Counted from the first letter of the stretch, positions 11,834 through 23,846 are shown. The stretch is DNA of 64,000 nucleotides from Cladorhizidae sp. MBARI D1340-BT2 (GCA_028752905.1 JAQNBH010000014.1:21292990-21356989); one strand, 5' to 3'. Numbers and translations are program-made. The notes: generated by a model from the letters alone, not told the origin.

Positions 11834-13478
11834 CGGATCATGTAAAGAGTAATAAGACTCCGGAAGTCGAAAAATCAGTGCGCGTCAATTATTTTTCGCG
11901 GTATATTTTTTTAAACTCTGCATATCTTAAACGCGCGCGCTATGTACAGAGCGAGATGGCGCGAAGTCATTGCAAATCTTTTTTGGCAAGTACTGTTACT
12001 TGTGGAATGTAAGGGAGAAAATATCTAAAAAGTAATAATAATAGAATGATTATTGATAATAATATTATGATGAACATGTTTGGTGTTGTTACTTGGTGTA
12101 CAGTTGCAATATAACTATGGTTAGATGCAAGAAGTCCAGCCTGAAAGATGGGTTTGCATGGGGGTGTCCTGCATGTTAAACCGTAAAGTCGATTCGTCAT
12201 GGTTTGTATGTCTATGTCAATATTTTTAGATTTATTGAAGGGAGCTTCTTCGCGAAGTCAATGCTTAGTCTGCAAACTTGGCTCCTTTTGCAGAGAGTAC
12301 CCAGTTACTGCTGCTGCAAGTGAAGAAGGTGCAGTCGACCAACTGCAATTAATGTGTACCAGTGGTTGCAGGAAGTTTGCTCAACAGCCCTTAGCTGTCC
12401 AATAATCTTGGGTGGGCCTGGAGTCATCATGAGTCCCAATTCAGTGTGTTGTCAATTGTCACATAAACAGTACATTCTTGTGGCCATAGCATCATTATCA
12501 GAATAGCATCATTATAGAATCATTATTATAATTGTTGTGGATACAGCATCATTGGGACCTGGCCACCATCCGGGTGTTTGGATTGGTGGACACCAGTCAT
12601 ACTCCTGCACTGGGTATGCTGTAAACAATCAGAATTCCACTCTATTCTATGTAGTTGTTCAACACAAATTTTCAGGTTACATGCAAATAGTTCCCCAGAG
12701 AGACGCTGCAACATTACACCCTATCATATATCATACGGTCTCATGTTGCGATAATCCATTCGGATCAGTGGGCTGCTTACAGACAGGTTGCTTCTCTGCC
12801 TGAAGTGGTTGCTCATCGGACTGTTAACCATTCAATAGAGTTCCTTAATCCAGTCACAGGTGTGCACACAAAATGTTGAATCCTACTGGAATAGAGTGAG
12901 TTATACCACAAGATATATATACACAGTATGTTAGATAAATTGATTTTAGCAGGCGATGATAAAGATGAAGGGGGTTCGTCGTGATCAACTTCCTTCATAC
13001 CTCGATGACTTTATGTTGAGGGAGGGGAATGCCGGCACGACTGCTGATGCTTTTCAAAACACATGATGCTGCATTTGTTGTTTTATGAAGTTCTTTGAAG
13101 TTGTGTTGATACGAAGTTGTGTTACTTCTTTTTTGGTTGTTGTTTTTTATGCTGCATTTGTTGTTTTATGAAGTTGTGTTAATATGAAGTTGTATTACTT
13201 GTGTTAGTAGTCCTGAGATAGCACTTCGAGTATCCTTTCTTGATGCCTTCTGAAAGCTCCGTGATTTTAGCGCGCGCGTTTAAGATAAGCAGAGAAAAGT
13301 GCGTTTTAAAATATAAACCACAAAAATTAATTGACGCACACTGATTTTTCGACTTCCGGAGTCTTACTCTTTACATGATCCGAAAAGCGCTCTATGTACA
13401 GAGCGCGAAGTCACCGCGAAAATTAATTGACGCGCACTGATTTTTCGACTTCTGGAGTCTTACTCTTTACATGATCGG
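11834..13478 (+). mobile_element. Merlin-superfamily DNA transposon with long inverted ends
   Basis: About 110 bp at 11834-11945 (starting CGGATCATGTAAAGAG) recur inverted at 13268-13382, including an arm rich in CGCG. A second partial copy of the right arm follows at about 13384-13478. Between them lies a decayed, intron-split Merlin transposase on the plus strand. The outer boundary is 13382 or 13478 depending on which right arm is original. I could not define the 8-9-bp target duplication expected for Merlin. Confidence 0.7.
12230..13066 (+). pseudogene. Merlin (ISXO2/IS1016-like) transposase, intron-split and frameshifted
   Basis: Pieces in order are as follows. About 12333-12425 codes TAINVYQWLQEVC and GGPGV. 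About 12560-12613 codes VFGLVDTSHTPALG. An intron at 12614-12675 (GT...TTTTCAG) restores frame into YMQIVPQRDAATLHPII. A 1-nt break near 12735 leads into IIHSDQWAAYRQV (catalytic Asp) and the TVNHSIEFLNPVTGVHTQN box with ESYWNR. A second intron (12896-12952) joins to MKGVRRDQLPSYLDDFM and a TGA at 13064-13066. These motifs are those of Merlin transposases. The first catalytic Asp exon (VEIDES-type) is degraded, so the protein is not functional. Confidence 0.75.
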
Positions 13479-13714
13479 AAAATTCTACGGTGTAGAACGT
13501 CACTCGGCTGGACTTTTCGGGGTAGCTCTTACTGCCAGTTAATAAGAGACGTCAACAAGGTTCGTTGCTATCTTGGGATTGTTAAGGGTTTTTTTTTGTT
13601 TTCAGTTAAGCTGCAATGCCTAAGGCCTGCTCTGTTGATGTAGCCGGTGTTTGTGATCATTCTCCTTCCAATTATAATCCCCATTCCATCTTTAGATCAA
13701 GAGGTTAGAGTGGA

Positions 13715-14639
13715 CACGACAATTTGTGGGAGAGGCAGCTGTTGGGTTTGAAAATGTCCTCTGGACCAATGAATGCACGGTTCAACTTGAAACCCACCGA
13801 CGCTTTTGTTGTAGGAAAATTGGACAACCTGTTAAGAACAAACCAAGGTAATCATAATTATGTTGGTCTTACGCAGTAGGGGAGCTTGTGTGCATTTGTT
13901 GTTACAAGTGGTCATTATTTTGTTCTTAATCCAATGAGGCTGTTAAAATATTGCGAGCTATATATTTTAGTTTTTGGTTCAAGCTTCTGATCCACAGGAT
14001 TTCCCCCATATTGCATCATTACTCACTCAGCAACCCAGGTGTCTCTAGCCTTGGCAAGACTTGACAAACAACATGCATGCAATTTAATGTAAACCAACAG
14101 AGCTTGTGATGATCTTTACCACAATCAGAAGAGTAAGGCTATTTAAAAAAATTAGGGTGGCTAAATCTTTGAGGTGTGATGTATTACCCAAGTCCTAAGC
14201 TATAGCTATGAAATAACCTTGTCTTCAATTCACAGGGCAAAGTATCCTGTCAAGGTTCATGTGTGGGCAGACATCAGTATACAAGGGAAAACAGGTATAT
14301 GTATATTCGATGGCATCATGCGGGCACCTCTATATGTAGAAATTTTGGAAAAAGCTTTGCTGCTCTACATCCTTCCCGGTTGGCAAGACAATTCTTTGAG
14401 TCGAACTCGATATCTGGTGGAAAACTCCGCCGGAATCTCCTGACGCAAATCCAATTGAAAACTTGCTTAAGGAATATATAAGGAGAGAAGTTAAGCCGAC
14501 AAATAAGGAAGAGTTGGTGGCAGGGATAGAAAGGTTTTGGGAAACATTGGATCTAGTTAAATGTCCGAGGTATATCTGACATTTGAGATAAGTAATTCCT
14601 CGGATAATCGAACTAAATGGTGCTGCAACTGGATATTAA
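13715..14639 (+). pseudogene. Tc1/mariner transposase, split by an intron
   Basis: Exon 1 (about 13715-13847) codes ENVLWTNECTVQLETHRR, the first DDE acid region, where the catalytic Asp has become Asn. A GT-AG intron (13848-14235) joins AAACCAAG to GGCAAAG in frame, giving KPR then AKYPVKVHVWADIS. Exon 2 carries GICIFDGIMRAPLYV, the second Asp region is damaged (GWQDNS), and SPDANPIENLLKEYIRREV is the third-acid region, ending with IIELNGAATGY and TAA at 14637-14639. Frames shift at about 14400 and 14575. It is a dead cut-and-paste transposase. The intact splice junction shows it once had a spliced form. Confidence 0.8.
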
Positions 14640-15282
14640 TAAGAGCATTTGCATGTTGATTTACATTTTTGGGGGTTCTGATATTTTAATATAATTATGA
14701 ATCTTATTATTTAGAAATCAGTATGTATTTAATATATGAATCTTAATTGTTTAGATCAGTATGTATTTAATATTATGTGAATCTTAATCGTTTAGAAATC
14801 GGTATGTATGTAGACACCATTATAATTATAATGAAGTGAAGCATTAACAAAATAAATGCATGTCCAGCAACTTTTAGTCTCAAAGCTTCTTGGATCGCAT
14901 AAAAATATTACCCGATGTATCCACCTTTGTGAATTCAAGCCTGTAAGGCATCTTTTCCATACAGGCTGCTTCGATTCACAATTGTGAATTTCATCAGGCA
15001 AATGCTGGATACATATTTCTTTTACTGGTAGACCAGGAAGCTCCCTTTATCAAGTTTGATGTAGCAGGCATCAGTATACAAGGGAAACTGGAATATATAT
15101 CAATAACATCATGACCTCTGTACGTAGAAATTGTTCTAAAAAGATTGCATTTCATGAAGCAAAGCAACAAGACTAATTAACAAACAATTATTAAACCACT
15201 AATTAACATTTATTATACACATGACTAATTAACACATGACTAATTAATTATTAAATGTCTAACAAAAACAATTATTATGCGA
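14640..15282. other. AT-rich DNA with a second Tc1/mariner scrap
   Basis: About 15064-15150 repeats part of the 14268-14350 transposase exon (GCATCAGTATACAAGGGAAA and TACGTAGAAATTG) in the same orientation. It is therefore a second, more decayed copy. The rest shows nothing. Confidence 0.55.
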
Positions 15283-15985
15283 CTATTTCTTGTTGTGCTG
15301 TCTCAGCCTCTTTGATGCCTGCTGTATCGATTCAAGGCATGTTCGCCAAACAGTCTTAAACTCCACTAGATGCCTCCAAAATTGTGGATGCACATCGTGT
15401 AAATACTTTTTTTTAAAGTTTATCCAATTCTTTGGAAGGTAGAGCTCTCCCCATGGGAGTACACCTTCTAAAGTTTTCTGCTCCGAAAACAGTTTCCTTC
15501 GCCAACTTGAATGCCAATGTGCCAACCTTGCTGATGTTGGCCAGCTGGGGGTATTTCAACAAAACAACGTCCTCAAAAGTTACGAGGTTATGCTGCTGTA
15601 TCGCAGATGTGAGGGAAGTGCATTTGACCGGTAGACAGGCGAGAAAGATTGATTGCCGGGTATCTGTATCAGTATTGCCACGGGTGATGTCCCAACTGCA
15701 GGTGGAGGGTTCCCAACAGGAGTGGGGTCCCAAAAGCAGGTGGAGGCGGTGGGGTCCCAACAGCAGGTGGAGGCGTCCCAACAGCAGGTGGTGGTATCCC
15801 AAATAGAGGCATCGGTGCCGAAGGTGTCAAAAAGCAGGGGCCATGTGACAACTGCAGGCTCAGTGTTCCAATTTTTGATATTATCTCTTGCTGATTCAAC
15901 AAGACCTTGTGCAAGAGCTCGTCCACTCTGGCCACCTGTGGTTGGTATTTATTTCCAGGAACAAAGAATCTGTGAAACACAAGCA
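15283..15985 (-). pseudogene. BEN-domain-like gene fragment with one frame break
   Basis: On the minus strand an acceptor (TTTCACAG near 15972) opens a frame coding FFVPGNKYQPQVARVDELLH, a Pro/Gly-rich linker, and then KYPQLANISKVGTLAFKLA-KETVFG and RRCTPMG. After a break in an A-run near 15415 the frame continues with HPQFWRHLVEFKTVWRTC and IQQASKRLR to a stop at 15283. The arrangement (helices with LAKE.F, R.CT..G, then FW...EF...W..C...I..ACK.LR) resembles BEN domains, which bind DNA or chromatin proteins. The single break could be a homopolymer sequencing error, so the gene may be intact. Confidence 0.45.
15690..15800. repeat. Minisatellite inside the BEN-like gene linker
   Basis: Five imperfect units of about 20-27 bp share the core CCCAACAGCAGGTGGAGG. 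In the minus frame they encode repeated Pro-rich (PPPAVGT) units. Confidence 0.7.
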
Positions 15986-16119
15986 TTGTTAACACTGCTG
16001 TTGTTGTACATGTGCAAGACACATTGCCTTCATTTGAACGCAGGAGTATATGAATCACCTGTCTCAGAATTTGAAGCTGAACAATTCCCAAACTGGCTGG
16101 GAGGTAAAGGAGATGGGCT

Positions 16120-16420
16120 GGAAGATAAGGATGGCCAGTCCGACGGAGTAGGAGATGGGCTCATTAGATAAGGATGGCCTGTCCGACGGAGTAGGAGATG
16201 GGCTCATTACAGGTGATAAGGGAAGCATGGGTTCAGGACGAGTGATATCCAATATCCTTCCTATTTAAAAAAGAATGTATCATTTTAAAAGTAGCAAATG
16301 AAGTTAGAATTATTAAACTCACCCATAGGAGAAACTACTCGACAACGCTTGGTTGGCCGAACTCCAAACTCACCCATAGGAGAAACTACTCGACAACGCT
16401 TGGTCGGCCGAACTCCACTG
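16120..16420. repeat. Two short tandem duplications
   Basis: A unit of about 42 bp containing GTCCGACGGAGTAGGAGATG is present twice at 16128-16208. A unit of about 50 bp containing GAAACTACTCGACAACGCTT is present twice at about 16315-16416. No gene is recognised around them. Confidence 0.6.
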
Positions 16421-16483
16421 CTACATTTCCTTTACATTTCACCGGTCTTAAAATAAAAAGAAAGATAGATAAGCACATCTTCA

Positions 16484-16640
16484 CCAGCAGGGTTTCATTT
16501 AGGGGGGGGGGGGGGGGGCGGCTACCTCCTTTTTGCCCCCACCCTTGAAATTGTATTATTAAAATTCATTAGAAACGTAATCACAATCACATCTTTAACC
16601 ATCTCGCCCAACCCCCCCCCCCCCCCCCCCCTTAATATCC
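16484..16640. repeat. G-run/C-run repeat, possible non-autonomous hAT end
   Basis: CAGGGTTTCATTTAGGGGG followed by a long G run, a CCTTGAAAT stretch and a later C run resembles the left end of the hAT copies at 37006 and 52040 (CAGGGGTGTATTTAGGGGG). It may be a small relative. The homopolymers may also be poorly assembled. Confidence 0.35.
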
Positions 16641-17213
16641 AGATTCCTCCATTTGACCCTCTTGGAGATTTTTCCAAATTAAACACTGACCAGTCCCCTA
16701 ATATTTACCTACTTACTGTACCAGACTTCTGAGGTGTGGTCAAGTAGCAAACAGAGGCCTTGGGTCTATAAGGTGTTGAGTGATGAGGTGAATGAAGGTT
16801 GTCCAAGGAATTCTTTCCTACAAAATTAGACTCCAACTTCTCCATTTCAGTCAGAGTGCCTATGTAAAATAATATTGTATAACATCAGCTTTCATTATTG
16901 TGGCTTCCTTACCAATAGCAAAAATCTCTCCCTTATAAACAACTGTCCCCACCTTAACTTTACAGGTACCTCCCACCAAGGTACCTCCCAGCAAGGTACC
17001 CTGTAGCACTTTGGCTTGTGGGACCACAGACACCGAGTCCTCCATGGGCCAAAATACCAAAATAAATTCTAAACAAATAACACCATATTGGATCAATTAG
17101 ATGACAAGTACAAATATATATATATTTATCCTTTCGGATAACTTTGGTTAGACAAACAATTATCATGCTGCCACAGTGAAACAAAAGTATTGATCCATAA
17201 AATCTAAGTCACA
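16641..17213. other. No gene recognised
   Basis: Short frames on both strands show no motif. A tandem GGTACCTCCCACCAAG/GGTACCTCCCAGCAAG pair lies near 16965. Confidence 0.4.
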
Positions 17214-17274
17214 AGCTCACGTTCCCTGTTAGCAGGTGAACAATCCGATACGTGGTGAATTCTGCCTCGCAATA

Positions 17275-17307
<33 letters not shown>

Positions 17308-17331
17308 AATGTCACTATGAACGCTTGGCTA

Positions 17332-17371
<40 letters not shown>

Positions 17372-17723
17372 GTAGCCTAAAACTCTTAGAGACTAAAGGA
17401 TCGATAGGCCATGCTTTCACAGTTTGTATTCATACTGAAAATCAAAATCAAGCAAGCTTTTACCCTTTTGTTCCACGTGAGATTTCCGTTCTCACTGAGC
17501 TTGCCTTAGGACACCTGCGTTATCGTTTGCCGCCCCAGCCAAACTCCCCACCTGACACTGTCTTCGACTCGGATCGGCCCTCGGAGAGGACCATAAATCC
17601 AGAAGGTGGCCGCAAGACCCAGCTCCGCCTCATTGAATAAGTAAAGAAACGATGAAAGTAGTGGTATTTCACCGGTGCCGAAGCTCCCACCTATTCTACA
17701 CCTCTCATGTCTCTTCATAAAGT

Positions 17724-17759
<36 letters not shown>

Positions 17760-17880
17760 TGCTGATTCTGCCAAGCCTGTTCCCTTGGCTGCGGTTTCGT
17801 AGATAGTAGAGAGGGACAGTGGGAATCTCATTAATCCATTCATGCATGTCACTAATTAGATGCCGAGGCATTGGGCTACA

Positions 17881-17914
<34 letters not shown>

Positions 17915-19432
17915 TGCTTGGTTGAATTTCTTCACTTTGACATTCAGAGCAGTGGGCATAAATCACATTGCGTCAACACCCTCACCAGCCATCGCAATGC
18001 TTTGTTTTAACAAAACAGTCGGATTCCCCTTGTCCATTCCAGTTGGCTGTTAATCATCTGCCGAGAGTCCCCTTGTCCATTCCAGTTGTAAGTTGGCTGA
18101 TAGTCGTCTGCCGAGAGACCTCCCGGCGAAAGGGAGGCCAAGCTGTGGCCATCCAAGGGTGGACGCTCCACAGTCTGGCTTCGACCGACGCGGAGCACCA
18201 AGCCTCCACCAGCCCGCTACGCGTCCGCCCGCTTCCGACAACAGCCCGACAGACCAAGTCCTTAGAGCCAATCCTTTTCCCGTTCCCGAAGTTACGGATC
18301 TGTTTTGCCGACTTCCCACACCTACATTGTTCTATCAACTAGAGGCTGTTCACCTTGGAGACCTCATGCGGTTATCAGTACGACCGGGCGCGAGAATCAA
18401 ACGCTCCCTTGGATTTTCTCGGGCCGTCGAGAGCGCACCAGACACCACAACAAGTGTGATGCTTTACCGGACATTCAATCCTATCTCCAGCCAATCTGAT
18501 TCCAGGGTGCCAGTCCGTTAAGAAAAAAAGAGAATTCTTCCCGGGGCTACCGCCGACGTCTCCGAGTTCACATGCGTCGCCGCCGCAGGCACTGGGCCCT
18601 ATCCGCATCCCGGTTCGGGAATGTTAACCCAATTCCCTTTCGAGGAACGGCGCGGGTCGCCGCCAGGGGCGATTGCGCCTTCTACAAGGACCTCTCCCTT
18701 CTCTTAGGATCGACTAATCCACGTCCAACTGCTGTTCACATGGAACCCCTCTCCACTTCAGTCTTCCAAGTTCTCATTTGAATATTTGCTACTACCACCA
18801 AGATCTGCACTAGGGGCGGCTTCACCCAGGCTCGCGCCAGAGGCTGCACGGCCAACCCCCGCACCCTCCTACACGTCGAGTCAAGCTCCTTGACCCGACG
18901 GCCGGGTATGGGTACGACACTTGAGGGCCATCCATTTTCAGGGCTAGTTGATTCGGGAGGTGCGTTGTTACACACTCCTTGGAGGATTACGACTTCCATG
19001 GCCATCGTCCTGCTGTGTATATCAACCAACACCTTTCATGGGATCTGATGAGCGTCGATTCGGGCACCTTAACCTGGCTTTTGGTTCATCCCACATCGCC
19101 AGTTCTGCTTACCAAAAATGGCCCACTAGGAAACCCGGAATTCCGCGTCTGACTTCAGTCGAGCAAACCGGACTTGTTACCCATTTAAAGTTTGAGTATA
19201 GGTTGAGGCTGTTTCAGCCCCAAGACCTCTAATCATTAACTTTACCTGATATAACTGCACCGGGCTCCAGCTATCCGGAGGTAAACTTCGGAGGGTACCA
19301 GCTACTAGATGGTTCGATTAGTCTTCCACCCCTGCACCCAAATTTGACGATCGATTTGCACGTCAGAATCGCTGCAAGCTTCCACCAGAGTATCCTCTGG
19401 ATTCACCCTATTCAGGCATAGTTCACTATCTT
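17214..19432 (-). rRNA. 28S rRNA gene segment (partial, probably a pseudogene)
   Basis: The reverse strand contains conserved large-subunit rRNA blocks: AAGCCAGTTATCCCTGTGG, the Glu/peptidyl-transferase region, TCAACAGGGTCTTCTTTCCC, ACTAGAGGCTGTTCACCTTGG, and GGTTCGATTAGTCTTCCACC near the end. It covers roughly the central and 3'-central part of 28S and stops at both ends. The usual R2 insertion region (about 17856-17888) has substitutions and lost bases relative to the very conserved sequence, arguing for a degenerate copy rather than an active one. Confidence 0.85.
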
Positions 19433-19433
19433 G

Positions 19434-19477
19434 GTGAGAAGCTGGCCAAACTGTGCTATTTAGAGGAATTAAGTCGT
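19434..19477 (+). rRNA. 18S rRNA 3'-end fragment at a retrotransposon 5' junction
   Basis: GAGAAGCTGGCCAAACTG, CTATTTAGAGGAATT and AAGTCGT follow one another, matching the 18S 3' end just before its AACAAGG box. The fragment is in plus orientation, opposite to the 28S piece it abuts, so the junction at 19433 is a rearrangement. LINE sequence starts at 19478. Confidence 0.75.
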
Positions 19478-20835
19478 CCCTGGGTATTTAGTTCTGCCTC
19501 ACCGTTGGCCCTGGGGTGAACAGGGGTGTAGATTCGTCTGCATTTCTGGCCAATTAGGAACATAGGAGACGCTGAAAAAATCCTGGCGAGAAGAGGGCTA
19601 CTAACACCACAAGACCTCGGGGTACAAGGACAAAGGCAGGTCCCTTCCCTAGAAGAGCTCAAAGCAATGCAAAAGAGGACCAGCGGAGAGGCACTGGCAG
19701 CAAAACTAACCCATGGGGTGCACTACCAGCAGGCCCTGGGGAACAGCAAAGTCATGGGGGATACGAACAAGTGGCTAACGGATGGAGTATTGTCACCAGA
19801 GACCGAGGCCATAATTGTAGCAGCCCAGGACGGTGTAACGATGACAAGGAAGTACCAGCCGTAAAATAAAAATGAATCTGGAATGCCGAAAGTGGGGCCA
19901 GGACCCAGAAACCCTAGGCCACATAGTCTCGTCCTGCCAGTACCACCAATGGAGCCTACATTATGAAAGAGAAGACAGGGTACTCTAACAGCTAACAAAA
20001 GCAGCAGGGGCCTCGAGGTAGCGATTCCACAAAGCATTCATGCTCAAGGATGAAAGGGGTCAAAAGCAGGCCAGAGGTGATTGAGACATCTGACAAGATC
20101 GTGCAGGTGGACATGCCACTATGTACCCACGTGAAACAGCGGGACGCAGACCTGACCTCACTGTAGAGCTCAAAGGGGAAAAGAGAATGATACTGTTCGA
20201 GGTGGCGTGTGCATGGGACCCGCTGGGCAAAGAGATGGAGTCCCAGAAGATATCTAAGTACAGCAAACTAGCAGCAGACCTGGCCCGACAAAAGCCACGG
20301 GTACAGGATCACAACGGTGCCAATAGTATTCGGACACTTGGGGGGCCGATAGGTAACATGGCCCACCTGAGGAGGGCAGGGATCCTGACGGAAAAAGAAA
20401 TCACAGATTTTATAGCCAACGGACAAAGAGAAACCCTGTGCTCCTTGGTAAAACTAATCAAGAGACACATGACAGAAGAGTGAACTCCCTCAAGCCAGCA
20501 CCAAACCCATATGCAAACAGTGAACCAAAACCTGTGACCACGCACACGTATAAACCTATTCATTAATGTATTTGCTCATTTTGTACCCACAACACCTGCC
20601 ACAAAGCGAAAAGATGAGCTCAAACAGGGAGACGGGAGAGGGAAAAGGGTAAAAGTGAAGGGCCAGCCAACAGCCACGGCAGACAAACATGAGGAGGGGC
20701 AAAGCAAAGCAAAGGGTTAGACCTTATACTCAGCAGTCCACCAAACGTCGAGGTACTTTATCTCCCGCGCTGATCGGCCTGTAGTCCAGCAGACAATACT
20801 GCCTGCGGTGAAGCAGAAGAACAGAGACACCCCCC
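19478..20835 (+). mobile_element. RLE-type LINE, family A, internally deleted copy
   Basis: A 5' leader (CCCTGGGTATTTAGTTCTGC) is joined near 19565 to the C-terminal third of the protein. The segment 19667-19864 codes SGEALAAKL and TNKWLTDGVLSPETEAIIVA. Next comes a zinc motif near 19875-19930 (ETLGHIVSSC), then the nuclease at about 20140-20230 with RRPDLTVELK and FEVACAWDPL, ending in MTEE and a stop at 20481-20483. A 3' UTR with CCACCAAACGTCGAGGTACT follows. The architecture (CCHC then PD...E nuclease) is that of R2-group LINEs. Confidence 0.75.
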
Positions 20836-23800
20836 AAGCTGACCCAAACTGGAGGAAAGCATGGCAAATGCCCAAAAGAAAATGCCAGGCTGGAATGCTA
20901 CAGGACCTGACCAGATCTCAGCTCACTGGGTAAGCTTTTAAACTAAAAAAGTGATTGATAAAAGTGGCAGGGAGACGGGGGAAAGGTGCCGAGAAAGGGG
21001 GGAGGGGAGGAGGGGAGCTGTGCCCCAGGAGACTCGTTAAGTCCACCATGCCCACATGTACCCACAGCTCAAGACCCTGAAATGCACAGCTTTGATCTTG
21101 GAGGGAATACTGATGGAGTGCCTAAGAGGGGAAAGAGAAATCCCAGGGTGGCTAGCCAGAGGCAGAACAGTACTAATCCCCAAAGGTGCAGCAAACGGCC
21201 CAGGGCAGTACAGGTAGGATAAACGCTAAGGAAGCAATAACCAGATCAAAATACATAATTGCTGGTGTTTCTATCAACTTTGACCCACAGACCCATCACC
21301 TGCCTGAACAGTACTTACAAATGGCTAACCAGCGCGATGACCATGGTCCTAGGGGCTCATGTCCAGACGTACGATATCCTCCCCACTGAGCAGAAAGCAC
21401 TCAAATCTAGATGCGCTAACAATAGACGAAGCCATAGCCCGGCAGGCCCAGGTAAGAATACCATAAGGCCAAAAGAGATTCTATGCTAGCATCACCTCTA
21501 TAAGTAGATGTGTGTGATAGTACTGCAAGAGTGCGGGTGTGTGCATGTCTATGTGTACGTGGGTATACTGTACACATGAGTGTGTATATATGTATATATA
21601 AGTATATGTGGTGTGTGTGTTGACCCAGGTGCTCAGGAACAGCCTGTCGGTGGGGTGGATCGACTACAAAAAGGCCTTTGACATGACTCCACACAAGTGG
21701 ATCACAAGAGTGCTAAAAGTGATCAGAGCACCAAGGGAGATAAGAGAGACAATCAAAGCCCTGATCCCCCTGTGGAAGTCGGATATAACCCTCAAGGTGA
21801 ATGAGCATCAGACAACAAAGGTCCCTATTGACTTCCTGAGAGGCATATTCCAGGGCGACTCCCTATCGCCTCTCCTCTTCTGCACGGCTCCCCTGTCCCA
21901 TGCCCTGAAGAGCACACAGGGGTATCCCAGTAAATACCAAAAAGTCCCAGTCACCCACCTAATGTATATGGATGACCTGAAGGTCTATGCTACCTCTGAA
22001 AAGAAGCTCAGTGAGGCTGTAAACAGAGCTGAGAAGGTGACGCAAGCAATTCGGATGGAGCTCGGGCTCCAAAAGTGTGCAACAGTACATATGGTAAAAG
22101 GCAGAAGGACGATGAGAGGAGGGGGGACAAGACTAGGAAGTGTAGTAATAGAGGAAGTAAAAGATGTGTACAGGTACCTGGGGATTGAACAGGTCTTCAG
22201 AACCGACCAGGCAAGACCGAGTGACAATTGAATATAAGAAGAGAGTGAACAGGGTATGGGGGGCAGACCTGAATTCCAGGAAAAAAACAGAACTCCACAA
22301 TGCATGGGGCGTGGGGTATTACCTCGGGGCAGTGTTGTGGTCAAGAGGAAACCTAGACAGGTGGACGAGGAAGAAACTATCAGGGAAGAAACTGCACAAT
22401 AAAAGAGCTGCAATAGAGAGGCTATATCTCCCAAGAGCAGAGGGAGGGCGAGGCCTCTTGAATTTGGAAGACCAATGGGAACTAGAGACAGTGTCGGCAG
22501 ACACTTACCTGACAACCAGCGAAGACGTGAAAGGTGCAGTGCAGCTACAAAGATTCCTCACCGGTGAGGGTAAGCAAACCTTGGTAGGTGATGCGGGGAA
22601 AATCCTGGCAACAAGAGGGCTACAGGCACCGCAAAGCCTCGGGGAACTAGGACAGAAATGGGCCTCTGTCCTGGAAGAGCTCAAAGGCATACAAAAAAGG
22701 ACCTGAGAGGAGATACTGGCAGAAAAGATTATCCATGGGGTGCACTACCAGCAGGTCTTGGCGGACAGCAAAGTTAAAGGGGATAGCAACAAGTGGCTGA
22801 CGGATGGAGTGCTGTCGCCAGAGACCGAAGCCATCATAGTAGCAGCCCAGGATGGCGTAACAATGCTACCAACACAGAATCCTGAAAGCCAAAGTAAGCC
22901 TGGAATGCCGAAAGTGTGGCCATGGCCTAGAAACCCTTGGCAACATAGTCTCGTCCTGCGGATACCACCAATGGCGACTGCATAACGAAAGGCATGACAG
23001 AGTGCTCTATCAAGTTAACAAGGCAGTCCTCAGGGGCCTCCAAGTAGTGATCCCACAAAGTTTGAGGAAGAAAGGGGGCCAAAGTAAGCCAGAAGTGGTT
23101 GAAACGAAGGACAAGATTATACAGGTGGACATGCCTCTATGCACCCTGCGTGAAACGACGGGACGCAGGTCTGATCTCACAGTGGAGCTGAAAGGGGGAA
23201 AGCGAGTGATTTTGTTTGAGGTGGCATGTGCGTGGGACCCGCTGGTCAGAGAGAGGGAATCGACAAAAGGTATCAAAATACAGCGAACTAGCTGCAGACC
23301 TGGCCCGGCCAAAGCCAGGATACAAGATAACCACAGTACCAGTGGTATTCGGAGACCTGGGGCTGATAGGCAATATGAAAGCCCACCTCAGGAGAGCAAA
23401 GATCTGGACAGAAAAGGAAATCAGCGAATTCATGGCCAATGGACAGAGAGAAACCCTCTGCTCCTTGGTGAAAATGATTAAAAGGCACATGACAGAAGAA
23501 TGAACTCCCTCGGACCAGCACCAAACCAGCACACAAACAATGTACGATAGCCGATTACCATGTACATATATGCCAGCTCATAAAAGTGTTTTGCTCTAAT
23601 TGTACCCACACCACCTGCCACAAAGCAAAAAGATGAGCTCCACAGGAGACGGGAAAGGAAAAAGTGGAAAAAGTGAGGGGCCAGCAACAAGGATAGACAG
23701 AGGAACGGCTAATTGAAGAAAAGGGTTAGACCTTATACTCAGCAGCCCACCAAACGTCGAGGTACTTTATCTCCCGCGCCGATCGGCCTGTAGTCCAGCA

Positions 23801-23846
23801 GACTACCGCCTGTGCGCAAAATAAACGGGAGCCCCAGTTGGGTATT
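20836..23846 (+). mobile_element. RLE-type LINE, family A, with three GT-AG introns in the RT frame
   Basis: The coding pieces read as one RT when three introns are skipped: 20930-21067, 21214-21290 and 21452-21628. Exons code KKMPGWNATGPDQISAHW, then IPGWLARGRTVLIPKG, then ITCLNSTYKWLTSAMT, then WIDYKKAFD. They are followed by GIFQGDSLSPLLFC and LMYMDDLKVYA (catalytic YxDD as YMDD). Past a frameshift at about 22213 come the thumb region, a TGA stop at 22704, a zinc motif (CRKCGHGLETLGN, His replaced by Asn), and the nuclease RRSDLTVELK/FEVACAWDPL. The copy ends at 23846 and is followed by an 18S-like GTAAAAGTCGT. Confidence 0.8.
21629..22231 (+). pseudogene. Family A reverse transcriptase, palm exon
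   Basis: This is the longest uninterrupted RT exon. Beginning right after the third intron acceptor, it codes VLRNSLSVGWIDYKKAFD (motif A Asp), FLRGIFQGDSLSPLLFC (motif B), HLMYMDDLKVYATSEK (motif C) and MELGLQKCA (motif D), ending KDVYRYLGIEQ. Shortly after, a one-base shift moves the frame to 22164-22706. In the family this enzyme copies element RNA at the nicked rDNA target. Catalytic residues are present here, but the copy is broken downstream. Confidence 0.8.

Noticed and set aside
17236..19232. Protein frames across 17236-19232
   Set aside because: They lie in 28S rRNA sequence and are open only by chance.
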